Made by a program: the position numbers and the translations under genes
Shown: positions 46,730 through 56,746 of the stretch, one piece after another
How positions within the stretch are numbered: the first letter of the stretch is position 1
Layout: the number at the start of each line of letters is the position of its first letter
Assembly: GCA_964619885.1 (NCBI GenBank)
Contig: CAZUGA010000015.1
Coordinates: 1-64,000, forward strand
Direction of reading: 5' to 3'
Length of the DNA stretch: 64,000 bases
From: CAZUGA01 sp964619885
GTDB taxonomy: Bacteria > Pseudomonadota > Gammaproteobacteria > Methylococcales > UBA1147
The notes under the pieces: model-generated
The model's input: only the letters and a program-made list of their open reading frames with translations
Told to the model about the DNA's origin: nothing
The model's database searches: none

Positions 46730-47902
46730 TTATGCCACTTGTACCGAGGTGCGTATCACGTGCGCCGCTTGTGCGGGAAGAAAATATGAATAAAGCGGCG
46801 CCGAATGCAGCGGGTTAGATGGATCGTACTCTAGGCCGTACAACGAAAAATAATCTGCTTTTAGCGATGCTGGCATTTCGCTGCGTGAGATTAGCTCTAG
46901 TAACTTCGCATTCTCGATACTGGCTTCCAACGACGCGCCGAATAAGCGCAAACGATCCCTTATCTCGGGGGGTATATCCTTATTGCGACGCGGACGGCTA
47001 AATACCTGCTCCAGCAATCCTCCGGTATATTCCCCAGTCGCCGCTAAAACATCGATACCGACGGAATTCATCGCAGCGATCTGCTCTTCCAATGCCACGG
47101 CAACACGTTTGCCATCAGTTATACGGGTTGCCCGCAATGCAAGGTGATGCGCCGTGTACCCGTACACGTGATTCCAGTGCTGGATGATCTGAGAAGTCTC
47201 GCCCGCCAGGGATTGATCGATAAACAGCCGCAACTGCTGACCATTGTCCAAAATCTTGAACAAAACATAAGCGTCCCAGCCATCCTTAAACTGATAATAA
47301 CTCTCTCCGTCCACCTGACTGGGGATATAGCCGTGATTGCGGCGCAGGTTTTCCACCACCCGCTCCGCATCACCACGCGCGGAGCTTCCGCAACGAATCG
47401 CCAAGTGATCAAAGTGTAGCGACCAATCGTTTTTATCGGCTATTTTCAACAAGGTCAAATCGGCCTCGCTGTAAAGCAACGATTCTACAGCCTTGACTGC
47501 GGTATATATATCCAGATTAGAAACCAATTCCGCGATACGCTGCGCATCAGTATCGCAGAGGTCGTCACGCGCACGATCCAATATATGCCCAAGGAATCTT
47601 TCCGCGTAGTCGGAGACATAATGGGTGGCACCGGGCAAATCCATTTCGAATGGCTTGACCTGCCTGGCATTAGTGTAGGCTTCCAATAAGTCCGCTACGG
47701 TATTTACGTTAGAAAAATACTCCATGGCATCCGATGGCTGGGGTTCAGCCGCGAACGGGGTTAGATCCAAACCCGCCCATTCCCCGCCGGAATGCGGAAC
47801 CATCAGCTTGGATGCGTTATTCGGATCGACAACGAAGCCTTCTTCATTATCAATTAATTCATTGACTAATCGAACCGCAAAATCTCGATGTCGCTTAAAC
47901 AC
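46730..47902 (-). CDS. DUF1338-like (HglS-type) putative dioxygenase of the VOC fold
   Basis: This 390-residue protein resembles DUF1338/HglS enzymes, metal-dependent 2-oxoacid dioxygenases with a vicinal oxygen chelate fold. Two related halves are visible: HFDHLAIRCG with following GYIPSQVDGESYYQFKDGW, and YTAHHLALRATRITDG followed by GIDVLAATGEYTGGLLEQVF. The paired histidines and the final Glu are candidates for the iron site. The start is the GTG at 47902. It is separated from the kynurenine operon by 260 bases in the same direction. A role in 2-oxoadipate/2-hydroxyglutarate or aromatic amino-acid catabolism is inferred. Confidence 0.55.
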   Translation of the reverse strand: MFKRHRDFAVRLVNELIDNEEGFVVDPNNASKLMVPHSGGEWAGLDLTPFAAEPQPSDAMEYFSNVNTVADLLEAYTNARQVKPFEMDLPGATHYVSDYAERFLGHILDRARDDLCDTDAQRIAELVSNLDIYTAVKAVESLLYSEADLTLLKIADKNDWSLHFDHLAIRCGSSARGDAERVVENLRRNHGYIPSQVDGESYYQFKDGWDAYVLFKILDNGQQLRLFIDQSLAGETSQIIQHWNHVYGYTAHHLALRATRITDGKRVAVALEEQIAAMNSVGIDVLAATGEYTGGLLEQVFSRPRRNKDIPPEIRDRLRLFGASLEASIENAKLLELISRSEMPASLKADYFSLYGLEYDPSNPLHSAPLYSYFLPAQAAHVIRTSVQVA

Positions 47903-48176
47903 TGTCGCCCCCGTGTAATATTCAATCCTTTTATATTAGACCGGAATACCCTGGAAAGTTTTTTGCGACCCAAATCAATTCTTCTACAAAAACATCTCGG
48001 CTTACTTTGTTTCCATTGAATATTAGAATAAGACCACAGGCCGCACGCTTCTATGCTTGGACTTTGACTATCTGTAAAATATTTAAAATCAAGGAGATGA
48101 CATATTTCCCGAGCGGACGACCTGAAATGTTGTGCGGTCCTATCCAGGCTAAAATTGCCGCAACTGGGTAGAAGTC

Positions 48177-48791
48177 TTAAACTTTGATCAGGAACGGGAA
48201 TTTTTCGATATTTTTTAGCGCAATGCCGATACCACGTGCAACCACACGCAAAGGATCTTTGGCAATATGCACGGGGAGTTGCGTCCGCGTCGATAACCGC
48301 CGGTCCAATCCTCATAACAGCGCGCGCCCGCCAACCAAATGCATACCGTTTCGGTAGATGTCCGCACAAAGTTCAGGTGAGTTATTTCCAGCGCGCTCAA
48401 TAGCGCATCCTCACTTTTTCGGATAGAACTGTCTATAACCTTTGCTATTTCTTTATAAGTCACTACGATTTTTTTCGGTAGACCACTTACCAATTCTCGA
48501 CCATAAACCACATAGTCTTCTGGAGGATTCTCCAAATAATCAAGCGCTGACCCTACGTTAAATTTTATCAATTCAGCGCCACGTTCACCGACGGACACGT
48601 TGTGCTGTTGACGCAAATAATCGACAATGTCTGCATTAAATCGGTCGCCTGCAATTCGTATCGCACGATTACAAACTATCCCAGCCAGGGCGATCACCGC
48701 GATTTCCGCGGCCCCCCGCCAATATCGACCACCATACTCTCGTCAGGCTGTTCGACTTTTATCCCGATCCCAATCGCTGAAGCCAAAGAAT
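48177..48791 (-). pseudogene. mreB: mreB pseudogene (C-terminal half, multiply broken)
   Basis: Read on the minus strand in three frames, this gives a near-complete C-terminal half of an MreB actin. ASAIGIGIKVEQPDESMVVD then IGGG, a one-base loss in a G run near 48710, AAEIAVIALAGIVCNRAIRI then AGDRFNADIVDYLRQ, and another lost base near 48388 before SPELCADIYRNGMHLVGGRA. A TGA stands where Arg is expected before GLDRRLS, and the end reads AKDPLRVVARGIGIALKNIE. The N-terminal nucleotide-binding part is missing. With two frameshifts, one nonsense codon and a truncation it cannot make MreB. A simple open frame at 48215-48697 covers part of it but mixes frames. Confidence 0.85.
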
Positions 48792-49112
48792 TTCATTTTT
48801 ATTATTATTTTTTAGATTACCAAGTACGGTATATGCCAATATCGTGTCAATCACAATCGAAGAATGATCGACAAGCGAAACGGAACATACTTTGTCTATA
48901 AATTCGAACTCCTGAAGATCAGAAACTGAGCACTTTTCAAATTTGACGGGTCGGTTTATTGTCGCGCACTCAGCAAAACTTGAAATAGGCTATTGGCTTT
49001 GCCGCCGGTAATTATCAACAGATCAAGACAGATGACCTTTACATGGGTACACTACGGCCTACCGATTATTTTTTGTTCGATTTCGTGTGATCTATCTGAC
49101 TAAAAATTAACC
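48792..49112. other. Intergenic region, no gene seen
   Basis: This divergent space separates the mreB pseudogene from the hybrid histidine kinase. Nothing gene-like was found. The missing N-terminal half of mreB is not here. Confidence 0.5.
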
Positions 49113-51212
49113 ATGCGCTCGACGCCTAGCGTATCTCGGTTAACGCAGATTAACCTAACTCTGTCGAGTTTGATTGCCGGTCACCGGGCATTTCTGCGTG
49201 CCCGGACTCGATCGGAATTATTCGACAACATCTGCCACGTATTAGTGGAAACATGCGGGTACCGTTATGCGTGGATATCTATCAATGAATCTGCCAACGG
49301 TAGTGAAACCGTGATCAGCGCCGCGGGATTCGAGAACAGCGGCCTTGCCAACACGCCCCAAAGTTGTTCTGACGATGCAGATCCAACAACAGTACGCCGA
49401 AGTACAACCTGCTCGGGCAGAACGCAACCTGCCCAAAACTCAACCTTTTACCAACAGCTCCACTCCATAGCAAAACCCTGGTCATCGATTGGATTTCCAC
49501 TCGACATTGACGGCAAAATATTCGCGTATCTAAACATTCACGCCGAAAATCTAGACGGCTTCGACCATGATGTCGTTGTATTGCTGGAGCAAATGACCCA
49601 AGACCTTTGTTATTGCTTAAACAATCTGATAACCCGGAACGAGCGGGATTCGGCCCAGCGAGAACTGGCCGACACAATCGTGCAACGCGCAATCATTTTG
49701 GAAAGCATCCCCGATATCGCTTATCAATTGGATACCGAATCGAGACTGGTCATCTGGAATAAGCGCATGGTCTCGGTTACCCAATATTCAGTCGATGAGT
49801 TACTGAACAAACCTGCGATTGAGTTTTTTCCAGAATACCATCAGCTAATAGTGGCCCAAGCCATTCAGCAAGTTTATCAAAACGGCTACGCGGATGTTAA
49901 TGCGGACCTGTTAACCAAAAGTGGCAAGACTATCCCCTATCACATCAATGGCTCGCTGGTTAAAAATGAAGATGATCAGATCATTGGGATAACCGGTGTC
50001 GGCCGTGACTTAAGCGAGCAGTACGAAATAGAACGAGAAAAGACGCAATTACAGAAACAATTACTTCAATCGCAAAAGATGGAGGCTATAGGCCAACTTG
50101 CCGGTGGAATCGCACACGATTTTAACAACATCCTGGCCTCTATATTGGGTTTCACCAATTTAGCCCAGAAAAAGAGTCGGCCATATGATGATACAAAACT
50201 GGATGAACACCTGCTTCAAATTCAAAATTCCGGTACCCAAGCGCGCGATATAATCACACAGATGCTGGCCTTTAGCCGGGATAGTGAAATCAACCTGGTA
50301 CCGATCCAGCTACAACCACTGATCATGGAATTCGGTAACATTCTTAATACGACCATGCCGTCAACGATTAAGATCAATTATAAGCTAACTTCCGAATCAC
50401 CTTGCATCCTTGCCAACCCGGTTCAATTGAACCAAGTTATTTTAAATCTTTGTATCAACGCCCGGGATGCAATCACAGACCATGGCCAAATAGACATCAT
50501 GCTTCGCCAACAATCCTTCGCAGAAACTGCATGCGCGTCCTGCAAGGCACCGGTACACGGCAAATTTGTGGAACTATCGGTGCACGATAACGGTTATGGA
50601 ATCCAATCCCACCTTTTGGATAAAATTTTCGATCCATTTTTTTCCACCAAGGAACTCAGGCGGGGAAGCGGCATGGGCCTCGCCATGGCGCATAGAATCA
50701 TTCACAAACATCAAGGGCACATCCGTGTTGAGACAGGACCAGATATCGGAACAACTTTTTACCTAATTTTCCCAACCTTCGACGAACCGGACCAAGCGAC
50801 CGTCAAAACCGATGAACTTGTATACGATCAGACAGAGCTTCCAAAAAAGGGCCGAATTCTAATCGTAGACGATGATCGGTCAATCGTGTTCTTTGAGACA
50901 GAACTGCTCCAGAACCAAGGATATGAAGTTACCGCTTTTACCGACAGCGAACAATCCTTACGGGCATTCAAACAAAATCCTATCCACTTTGACCTCCTGT
51001 TAACCGATCAAACGATGCCTAAATTGAACGGATTGGAACTGACCCGGAAAGTTCGTACAATTCGTCCGGATTTACCGGTTATTCTTTGCTCGGGACAATT
51101 TCTTGAAATAGACAGTAACTCATTTTCCGCGTTGGGAATTGATCGCTATCTACAAAAACCTGCCGACGTCGATGAATTGTTGCGTACGATAAACGAGTTA
51201 ATCAAGACATAA
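49113..51212 (+). CDS. Hybrid sensor histidine kinase (GAF-PAS-HisKA-HATPase-REC)
   Basis: This 699-residue cytosolic hybrid kinase has a GAF-like domain at about residues 20-175, a PAS domain at about 195-305 (SIPDIAYQLDTESRLVIWNK), a HisKA with the phospho-acceptor His335 in GGIAHDFNNILASILGF, and a HATPase domain (NQVILNLCINARDAI, GSGMGLAMAHRI). A C-terminal receiver carries VDDDRS and the phospho-acceptor Asp632 in LLLTDQTMPKLNG. No membrane helices are seen, so the signal is intracellular. The H-D-F-N-N box is typical of NtrB/FixL-like hybrids. No response regulator or output gene is adjacent, so it probably passes phosphate to a partner elsewhere. Confidence 0.92.
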   Translation: MRSTPSVSRLTQINLTLSSLIAGHRAFLRARTRSELFDNICHVLVETCGYRYAWISINESANGSETVISAAGFENSGLANTPQSCSDDADPTTVRRSTTCSGRTQPAQNSTFYQQLHSIAKPWSSIGFPLDIDGKIFAYLNIHAENLDGFDHDVVVLLEQMTQDLCYCLNNLITRNERDSAQRELADTIVQRAIILESIPDIAYQLDTESRLVIWNKRMVSVTQYSVDELLNKPAIEFFPEYHQLIVAQAIQQVYQNGYADVNADLLTKSGKTIPYHINGSLVKNEDDQIIGITGVGRDLSEQYEIEREKTQLQKQLLQSQKMEAIGQLAGGIAHDFNNILASILGFTNLAQKKSRPYDDTKLDEHLLQIQNSGTQARDIITQMLAFSRDSEINLVPIQLQPLIMEFGNILNTTMPSTIKINYKLTSESPCILANPVQLNQVILNLCINARDAITDHGQIDIMLRQQSFAETACASCKAPVHGKFVELSVHDNGYGIQSHLLDKIFDPFFSTKELRRGSGMGLAMAHRIIHKHQGHIRVETGPDIGTTFYLIFPTFDEPDQATVKTDELVYDQTELPKKGRILIVDDDRSIVFFETELLQNQGYEVTAFTDSEQSLRAFKQNPIHFDLLLTDQTMPKLNGLELTRKVRTIRPDLPVILCSGQFLEIDSNSFSALGIDRYLQKPADVDELLRTINELIKT

Positions 51213-51397
51213 CAAGAATGCCGAAAAGGCACGACAATTTTCAGCTATTCGCAATACCCTCCAAATATTTGAAAGACCAGTCACTGATCTAAATGACTTG
51301 CGATCAAACCCAACGAAGTTCCTGTAAATTATCACACCAATCAGTACTCACCGGCCGGAAACTCTATTGCTAATTTCAACCTATGCTATTGCCTATT

Positions 51398-52330
51398 TTA
51401 CTCATACCCAAAACGCTTATTTAGTCGATATGCGTGGGCATTAAAGTAAGCTAAATCAGAATCTGATAAATTCTTTTCCCATACATTATCATATTTTATC
51501 TCAGAGCTTTTAAAGCGTGCATTATTACCATTGGTAATATGATGTACTTTCGACGAGAAATCCAGCATATTTCGCTGATATTCTACACCCAGAAAGTTTG
51601 AAATACGCTTCATAACATTCTCTGTATCTTTTGCAATATCTTCATACTTAACAACCAACAAATGCTCTCTATTAACATATTTATCTAGAAGAGGTAAGGC
51701 TCGATTATAATAATTTATCCAGCTATCTAAACTTTTCTTTCTATCAAAACCACGCTTAAGATTAGAATAGAATCCACCCCTACCATCTCGGACAAGCAGG
51801 ATAATCCTAGTTTCTTGTTTATTATTTAAATAGATTCCTAACCCTTTGAGGTAGGCCTTAGACGAATCAACCACCATATTTGCGCCACTAGATACTAAGA
51901 CCGATTGGTATAGTTTTATATTATTTAATAAAGATCGCTTAAATTTTCCAACGACAGGAATATGCAGTGGAATACCGAAACGATAATATGCGTATAATAA
52001 TACATGAGATATTTTTCGTGATATTTTATATATTTTTGTCTGCTGATTTTTATCAATAACTACTTTTGGCGAAATATACCCCAAGTCAAATTCGTAAGGA
52101 TTACTATATATATTTATATTGGATTGCTGTTCTACGCGAGCCAATACTTTTCTCCAAAAGTCACATTCATCAACTGCAAGTCCACATCCACACATAGTAT
52201 TCAATGCTATATTTTTGGGCAGGTGTGAAATTTCTCCCAAGGACTCAATATTCGAGTGTGAACCAATCAGCATATCAAGCAATGTCGAACCGGAGTGCCC
52301 AGAAGAACAAATATATACAGTTTTTATCAT
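51398..52330 (-). CDS. Sulfotransferase family protein
   Basis: This 310-residue protein has the PAPS-binding loop of sulfotransferases at the N terminus (CSSGHSGSTLLDMLIGSH) and the 3'-phosphate segment with VVDSSKAYLKG and LLVRDGRGGFYSNLKRG. It would transfer a sulfate group to a carbohydrate or other acceptor. The gene is far more AT-rich than its neighbours, with many ATA/TTA/AAA codons and AT-rich flanks on both sides. This points to recent horizontal acquisition, as often seen for surface-modification genes. No glycosyltransferase or other polysaccharide gene is next to it, so its acceptor is unknown. Confidence 0.88.
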   Translation of the reverse strand: MIKTVYICSSGHSGSTLLDMLIGSHSNIESLGEISHLPKNIALNTMCGCGLAVDECDFWRKVLARVEQQSNINIYSNPYEFDLGYISPKVVIDKNQQTKIYKISRKISHVLLYAYYRFGIPLHIPVVGKFKRSLLNNIKLYQSVLVSSGANMVVDSSKAYLKGLGIYLNNKQETRIILLVRDGRGGFYSNLKRGFDRKKSLDSWINYYNRALPLLDKYVNREHLLVVKYEDIAKDTENVMKRISNFLGVEYQRNMLDFSSKVHHITNGNNARFKSSEIKYDNVWEKNLSDSDLAYFNAHAYRLNKRFGYE

Positions 52331-52967
52331 GATACATATCCTATGTCAGAGTTGCTTTGATTTTTTGCCCAATAGGTCATCTATGATCAACTCTTTACTG
52401 TTTTAGAATTTTAATATGCTTACACGTTTTTTATATCCATGTAAACTTGTAAATTTTGGGATATACGTTGAGCGTTATTTCTTCAACCAATCCATTCTTT
52501 TTTGGTTTTTTCAGTTATGATGAATATGAGATGAGAGACAAATCTATATTTACAGCCATCAATCTGATTAAATCGAAATTTAAAATTGAAAATTATTTAC
52601 TTCCGTAACTGGTATTTTTATCTATGAATCTAAAAATTAAAATACGCTAATTTTTAGATTCCTTTCCTTCCTAAAACCTCATATTACTTTCACTACGATA
52701 AAAAAATACCTAAATTCATAGGACCAGTATACAGTACAAGAATCTGTTCCAATATCCTACATTTTCGAAATTCGACTGAGAAATAAGGGTGCCTGCTTAG
52801 AAACATCTGACTGGGCTGTTTGAGATGCCTTGGGCGCATCCTAATCGGCACGCACAATCCGCCGCTATTCGCTATACCATGCTACTGATTTCTTACAACG
52901 GCTTTGTTTGCGGTCAGATCTGACCTAATAACTCAAAATACCCGAGTAAAACCAACACTGGCAGGCT
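52331..52967. other. AT-rich intergenic region with a perfect 14-bp palindrome
   Basis: This is a 637-base AT-rich stretch upstream of the sulfotransferase, without a supported gene. At 52912-52925 lies GGTCAGATCTGACC, a perfect palindrome of the type repeated in genomes that carry REP-associated transposases. Both features fit a boundary of acquired DNA. No transposase was found. Confidence 0.45.
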
Positions 52968-53834
52968 TCAAGCCAAAGCAACCTTCTGCTCAGCTTCCGG
53001 TTGCATCAACTTGGCCACTTCCTCAACGTGTTCATCGGTTTCCTGCATGATGGGTTCAATGACTTCCTCGGACAAACCGGTAATTTCCCAAACAATTGGA
53101 TCAACCTCTTCTGGCAATGCAGATGCTGCAACCTTTTCCTTGGACGATGCCATATAACGGCCTAGATGAATAATCGCCGTTTCCAGGCGATATTTGGTAG
53201 ATTCTTTCGGCTCCATGTGCAATTCGGTAGTCTCCCTGTAACTTTCGGGCAGGCGCCATCGAAGCATCAATTCACTACCCACCTGGCCGTAGTCAAAGCC
53301 TATTATTTCCCGTTCCGCCAAATAGAGTGGCATCTCTTCCTGCAACGACTTTTCGATCGCCAAAATGGATTCTTCGGGAAATTTATGATACATCAACAAA
53401 TGCCCCACATCGTGCAGCAACCCCCCAACGAACAGCCGGTCGGTATCCAAATAATTCAACCGATTTGCGATCAACCTTGCAGATATTCCGCAATATACGC
53501 TCTTTCTCCAGTAGGACTCTGTATTTACTATCTCGTTTGGGATATTTGAGAAGCTTCTTATTGCAGCCACACCCAATACCAGGTCGTGCAAGTGCGAAGT
53601 ACCCAATATACTGATCGCGCGGGTTAAGGAATCAATTTGTCGAGCGAATCCGAAAAATGCACTATTCGCCATACGCAATACGCGTATCGATATATTCGGA
53701 TCGGTACTGATTGTTTTAGCAAAATCCGACATACGCATCTTCGGATTATTCAGCATTCCGCGTACGCGAAGATAAACATCCGGGAGTGAAATCAATCCGG
53801 ATACGTCATTAACAGCTTGTTGAAGATCAGCCAT
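52968..53834 (-). CDS. HDOD-domain protein
   Basis: This 288-residue protein is dominated by an HDOD domain (about residues 1-210), a degenerate HD fold used in signalling. Features include LPDVYLRVRGMLNNP at the N terminus, ISIRVLRMANSAFFGFARQ then IDSLTRAISILG, and FVGGLLHDVGHLLMYHKFP. It has no GGDEF, EAL or receiver part. The start at 53834 was chosen because it begins at the conserved domain; a TTG at 53900 is possible but lacks support. The C terminus is acidic (MQETDEHVEEVAKLMQPEAE). HDOD proteins typically control motility, biofilm or stress outputs. It is monocistronic. Confidence 0.88.
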   Translation of the reverse strand: MADLQQAVNDVSGLISLPDVYLRVRGMLNNPKMRMSDFAKTISTDPNISIRVLRMANSAFFGFARQIDSLTRAISILGTSHLHDLVLGVAAIRSFSNIPNEIVNTESYWRKSVYCGISARLIANRLNYLDTDRLFVGGLLHDVGHLLMYHKFPEESILAIEKSLQEEMPLYLAEREIIGFDYGQVGSELMLRWRLPESYRETTELHMEPKESTKYRLETAIIHLGRYMASSKEKVAASALPEEVDPIVWEITGLSEEVIEPIMQETDEHVEEVAKLMQPEAEQKVALA

Positions 53835-54290
53835 AGGGCACCCACATCCAACCAATTTTTCGTCTGAAATAAAAAGCGCTGTTCCAACAAGTTCAAGCAA
53901 GGATCAAATACCGGCAAGGTAATCTTAGGATTTCCCAATCAACTGGTATACGCGTCTGCCTGGTTAAACCAAATATTGGCTGTAAAGATCGATAATAAAC
54001 ACTGATTATTTCACTTCGCAACCAAACCGTTCAAGCCGATAGCCCTTAAGAAATATCGGCTTAGCTGGAAAGCACCGAAACCCCACAAATTTTGCAGGCA
54101 ATTCAATTAGACTGTAGTTCAATACCCGGCATATTCAACACATCCGGGATCAATCTACCCGCCCGAAGAAATTTACCGATCCACCAACTGAGAACAGCGG
54201 TGTAATAAATCTGATTCTCAAATTAGCTAAGTGTTAGTTTTAGCTATCGAATACAAGATTGAACAAGAAAAATTTTTTAGATGTGCAAAT
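53835..54290. other. Intergenic region, no gene seen
   Basis: This lies between the HDOD gene and the end of the DUF4331 operon, both on the minus strand. No family-like frame was seen. It should contain the HDOD promoter, but no confident boxes were placed. Confidence 0.5.
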
Positions 54291-54312
54291 GGATCATCTC
54301 GATAAATGATCC
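54291..54312 (-). terminator. Hairpin directly after the barrel-protein gene
   Basis: GGATCAT at 54291-54297 and ATGATCC at 54306-54312 form a perfect 7-bp inverted repeat around an 8-base loop, one base beyond the stop of the minus-strand barrel gene. It probably marks the 3' end of the TPR-DUF4331-HupE-barrel operon. The T-run is displaced by about 16 bases, so the terminator is imperfect. Confidence 0.55.
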
Positions 54313-54313
54313 A

Positions 54314-55516
54314 CTATAACTGAACGTTCAAACCTATCAACAAACGGTAATCATCATCACGCCCGATCTTATCGTCGATCCGTGAAAAGAACACGCCCAA
54401 TTTACCCACTTTGGAGAATCCATAATCAATGCTCAGATCCAATTCACTCATATCGTATTGCCCTTGCGCCCCTCGGTATCGAGCCATTGCAACATCGACC
54501 TGCAAGGGAATTGACTTGGCTGAATACGTAAAACCGGCTGCGACGCCAATGCTATTCAGGTTATTCAGGTCCGTGAATGAACGATACTGCAGCGAGGTGT
54601 AATAAGGATCTCCACCAATTCCAACGGCGGTCGACGCACCCGCGAGCAATTGGTTATACGAGGCGAACAACGAAATACTGGACCACTCCAGGCTGGCCTG
54701 AAATCCAACCGTTGTGGATTTAACGTCGCCCAGCAGTGCCGCCCCGGTCGACCATACCCGATCTACTTGGCTATTCAATTGAACCGCGACAGAACGACCC
54801 AGGTTGAAGTTATAACCCAGTTCCAAATAGCCGATATCCTGTAGATCCGGCAAGTGATAGTACCACGATTGTGCGCTAAATCCGTATAACGAATACTGTG
54901 CCGAAAATGCTGTGGCACCGGCGGTACTGGGTGTTTCCAAAATACTACCAATATCAACATACGGGATCGCTTCATCGCCGATGTTCCAATCAGAAACCGC
55001 ATTGACATACATCGCCGAAAACCTTAAAGATGGGTTTACATCATAATTAACCGCAAGGGATTCAAATAAATTCGGAACCAACAATATGTCATCGGTCTGA
55101 ATAAAAGGGCTGTCTAAACGTCGTCGACCAATCTGAAAACTTCCATGTTTCCAATACCAAGTCAATGAAAACTCCCCGGGTAGCGTGTAGTTTCCATTCA
55201 ATGGATTTAATTTGTTTAATGGCGACGCGCTGGATACAAGGGGCCGCACACGTATCGTTCGAGGCAGTATAAAATTGCTGGCCCGCAAAACCAAACCTTG
55301 GCTGGATTCAATTTGAATCCCCGCCGTACTGTGTGAGGTAAAAGGATTCAATACATTGGCCAAATTCATTTTGGAATCCTGGCGAGCCCGTACCTGAACG
55401 TCGCTATAAACCTCGTCCGCGAATAATGGCTGATAGGAAATCACGGCAAACACCAGCAGACTGAAATTTAATAGCCCGCCGAATCGCCAGCCTTTCCGTG
55501 GATAAAGGGTTTTCAT
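54314..55516 (-). CDS. Outer-membrane beta-barrel protein (porin-like)
   Basis: This 400-residue exported protein has a signal peptide ending PLFADE and a repeated amphipathic strand pattern (for example SLTWYWKHGSFQIGRR, LRFSAMYVNAVSDW, ISLFASYNQLLAGA, LGVFFSRIDDKIG) typical of 14-18-stranded barrels. It ends in LIGLNVQL, with leucine rather than phenylalanine at the last position. The overall look resembles OprD-type porins, but the similarity is not specific. It is the last gene of the operon after the HupE/UreJ-like protein, so it may be the outer-membrane channel for the same substrate. Confidence 0.75.
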   Translation of the reverse strand: MKTLYPRKGWRFGGLLNFSLLVFAVISYQPLFADEVYSDVQVRARQDSKMNLANVLNPFTSHSTAGIQIESSQGLVLRASNFILPRTIRVRPLVSSASPLNKLNPLNGNYTLPGEFSLTWYWKHGSFQIGRRRLDSPFIQTDDILLVPNLFESLAVNYDVNPSLRFSAMYVNAVSDWNIGDEAIPYVDIGSILETPSTAGATAFSAQYSLYGFSAQSWYYHLPDLQDIGYLELGYNFNLGRSVAVQLNSQVDRVWSTGAALLGDVKSTTVGFQASLEWSSISLFASYNQLLAGASTAVGIGGDPYYTSLQYRSFTDLNNLNSIGVAAGFTYSAKSIPLQVDVAMARYRGAQGQYDMSELDLSIDYGFSKVGKLGVFFSRIDDKIGRDDDYRLLIGLNVQL

Positions 55517-55549
55517 ATTTAGCCGTTAGCAAAACCAAGTGCTGTCCAA

Positions 55550-56746
55550 TCAAACCGAAAAAGTTGAAATACTCGGTAGATTCAAATCGGATAACCGCTC
55601 GATAAACCATATCGAAGCAACTATACCAATCACAATTGAACCCGTACCAAGCACTACAGGCCGATACAGCGGTTGATTCCGTAGCGTGAACATTAACGGT
55701 AGAGCCAGAGCGACAATCACCAATTGGCCCAGTTCAACCCCAATATTGAATCCTAATAACGCAATGCCTTTGCTTGCGGTGGGTAACCCTAAATCGGCCA
55801 GCACACTGGCAAAGCCAAAACCGTGGATCAAGCCAAAGCCAAAGGCCATCAGCCAAATTCTGTCGCCGATGAATGGATGCAGGTTGTTGACCGCAGCAAC
55901 AATAACCGAAGCGGCGATGACAGATTCCACAAGCGCCAAATTGATACTTAACGGACCTAATACCGCGAGGCTCAGAGTGATGCTGTGCGCCAGCGTAAAT
56001 GCGCTGACAATTTTTAGAACTTGGATTAACGTGGATTTAAACTCGCGCCGGGCATGCCAACCGCCATTTTCAAACATCAACACGGCGGGTAACAACATCG
56101 CCAACAAAAACAAAATATGGTCGTAGCCAATCCAGATGTGCCAAATCCCTTGGGTCAAAAATTCCAAGTTTTGTCGCCAAAGATCGACCGGACGCAGATT
56201 TAATTCAATAGGATTATCTGTTGCCGATAACACTTCGTTCCGTACTAAATCTCCAGCCTGGTAAATTCCGACGAACTGGCGATGCCCCAAGACCAATTGT
56301 GAAATAATTGGTGCGTGGTATCGGATTTCACTATTAGCGGATCTTGGGTACTTCAGCGAAAAATGCAGGGCATCGCTGGTATCGTACTCGATTGTGTCAA
56401 CTACGCCGGTTATCCCGCGGCCCTCTGACTCTAGCAATACCCAATTTGATACCAATATGCTCAAGCTCAAATCGGCCATCGCCAATTCGTCTTCGGATAC
56501 TAAACCATCGCCGCTCAAATCGATTTTTTGCAATAATTCAATATCGCGCCGCGCAAAGCTCAAATCGACGTTGATGTGACTACGTTCAACCGCGATTTTC
56601 GCATAGCTCAGACCGGGATCGTGAGCGCATGCTATGGAATTGAAACCCAACAACAAAACCCAGCAAAGCGACGCACACCACTTTTGCAATCGGCGAGAGA
56701 GCGGGACGAATCCCGCTCTCCATTGCAATAAATCAATGATGGCCAT
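55550..56746 (-). CDS. HupE/UreJ-like membrane protein with EF-hand-like loop
   Basis: This 398-residue protein has an N-terminal periplasmic domain followed by six or seven membrane helices of the HupE/UreJ_2 type. A signal-like helix precedes CAHDPGLSYAKI. Residues 76-87 form an EF-hand-like loop (DLSGDGLVSEDE), suggesting calcium or divalent-metal binding. The membrane part contains WHIWIGYDHILFLLAM and LMAFGFGLIHGFGFASVL, with HxxGxDH and HGFGFA motifs shared with nickel/metal permeases of this family. The ATG at 56746 overlaps the end of the DUF4331 gene by 14 bases. A role in metal uptake is inferred. Confidence 0.88.
   Translation of the reverse strand: MAIIDLLQWRAGFVPLSRRLQKWCASLCWVLLLGFNSIACAHDPGLSYAKIAVERSHINVDLSFARRDIELLQKIDLSGDGLVSEDELAMADLSLSILVSNWVLLESEGRGITGVVDTIEYDTSDALHFSLKYPRSANSEIRYHAPIISQLVLGHRQFVGIYQAGDLVRNEVLSATDNPIELNLRPVDLWRQNLEFLTQGIWHIWIGYDHILFLLAMLLPAVLMFENGGWHARREFKSTLIQVLKIVSAFTLAHSITLSLAVLGPLSINLALVESVIAASVIVAAVNNLHPFIGDRIWLMAFGFGLIHGFGFASVLADLGLPTASKGIALLGFNIGVELGQLVIVALALPLMFTLRNQPLYRPVVLGTGSIVIGIVASIWFIERLSDLNLPSISTFSV

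Noticed and set aside
48215..48697. Simple open frame on the minus strand taken as an intact gene
   Set aside because: It mixes two MreB reading frames and has a shifted C terminus; it is part of the mreB pseudogene.
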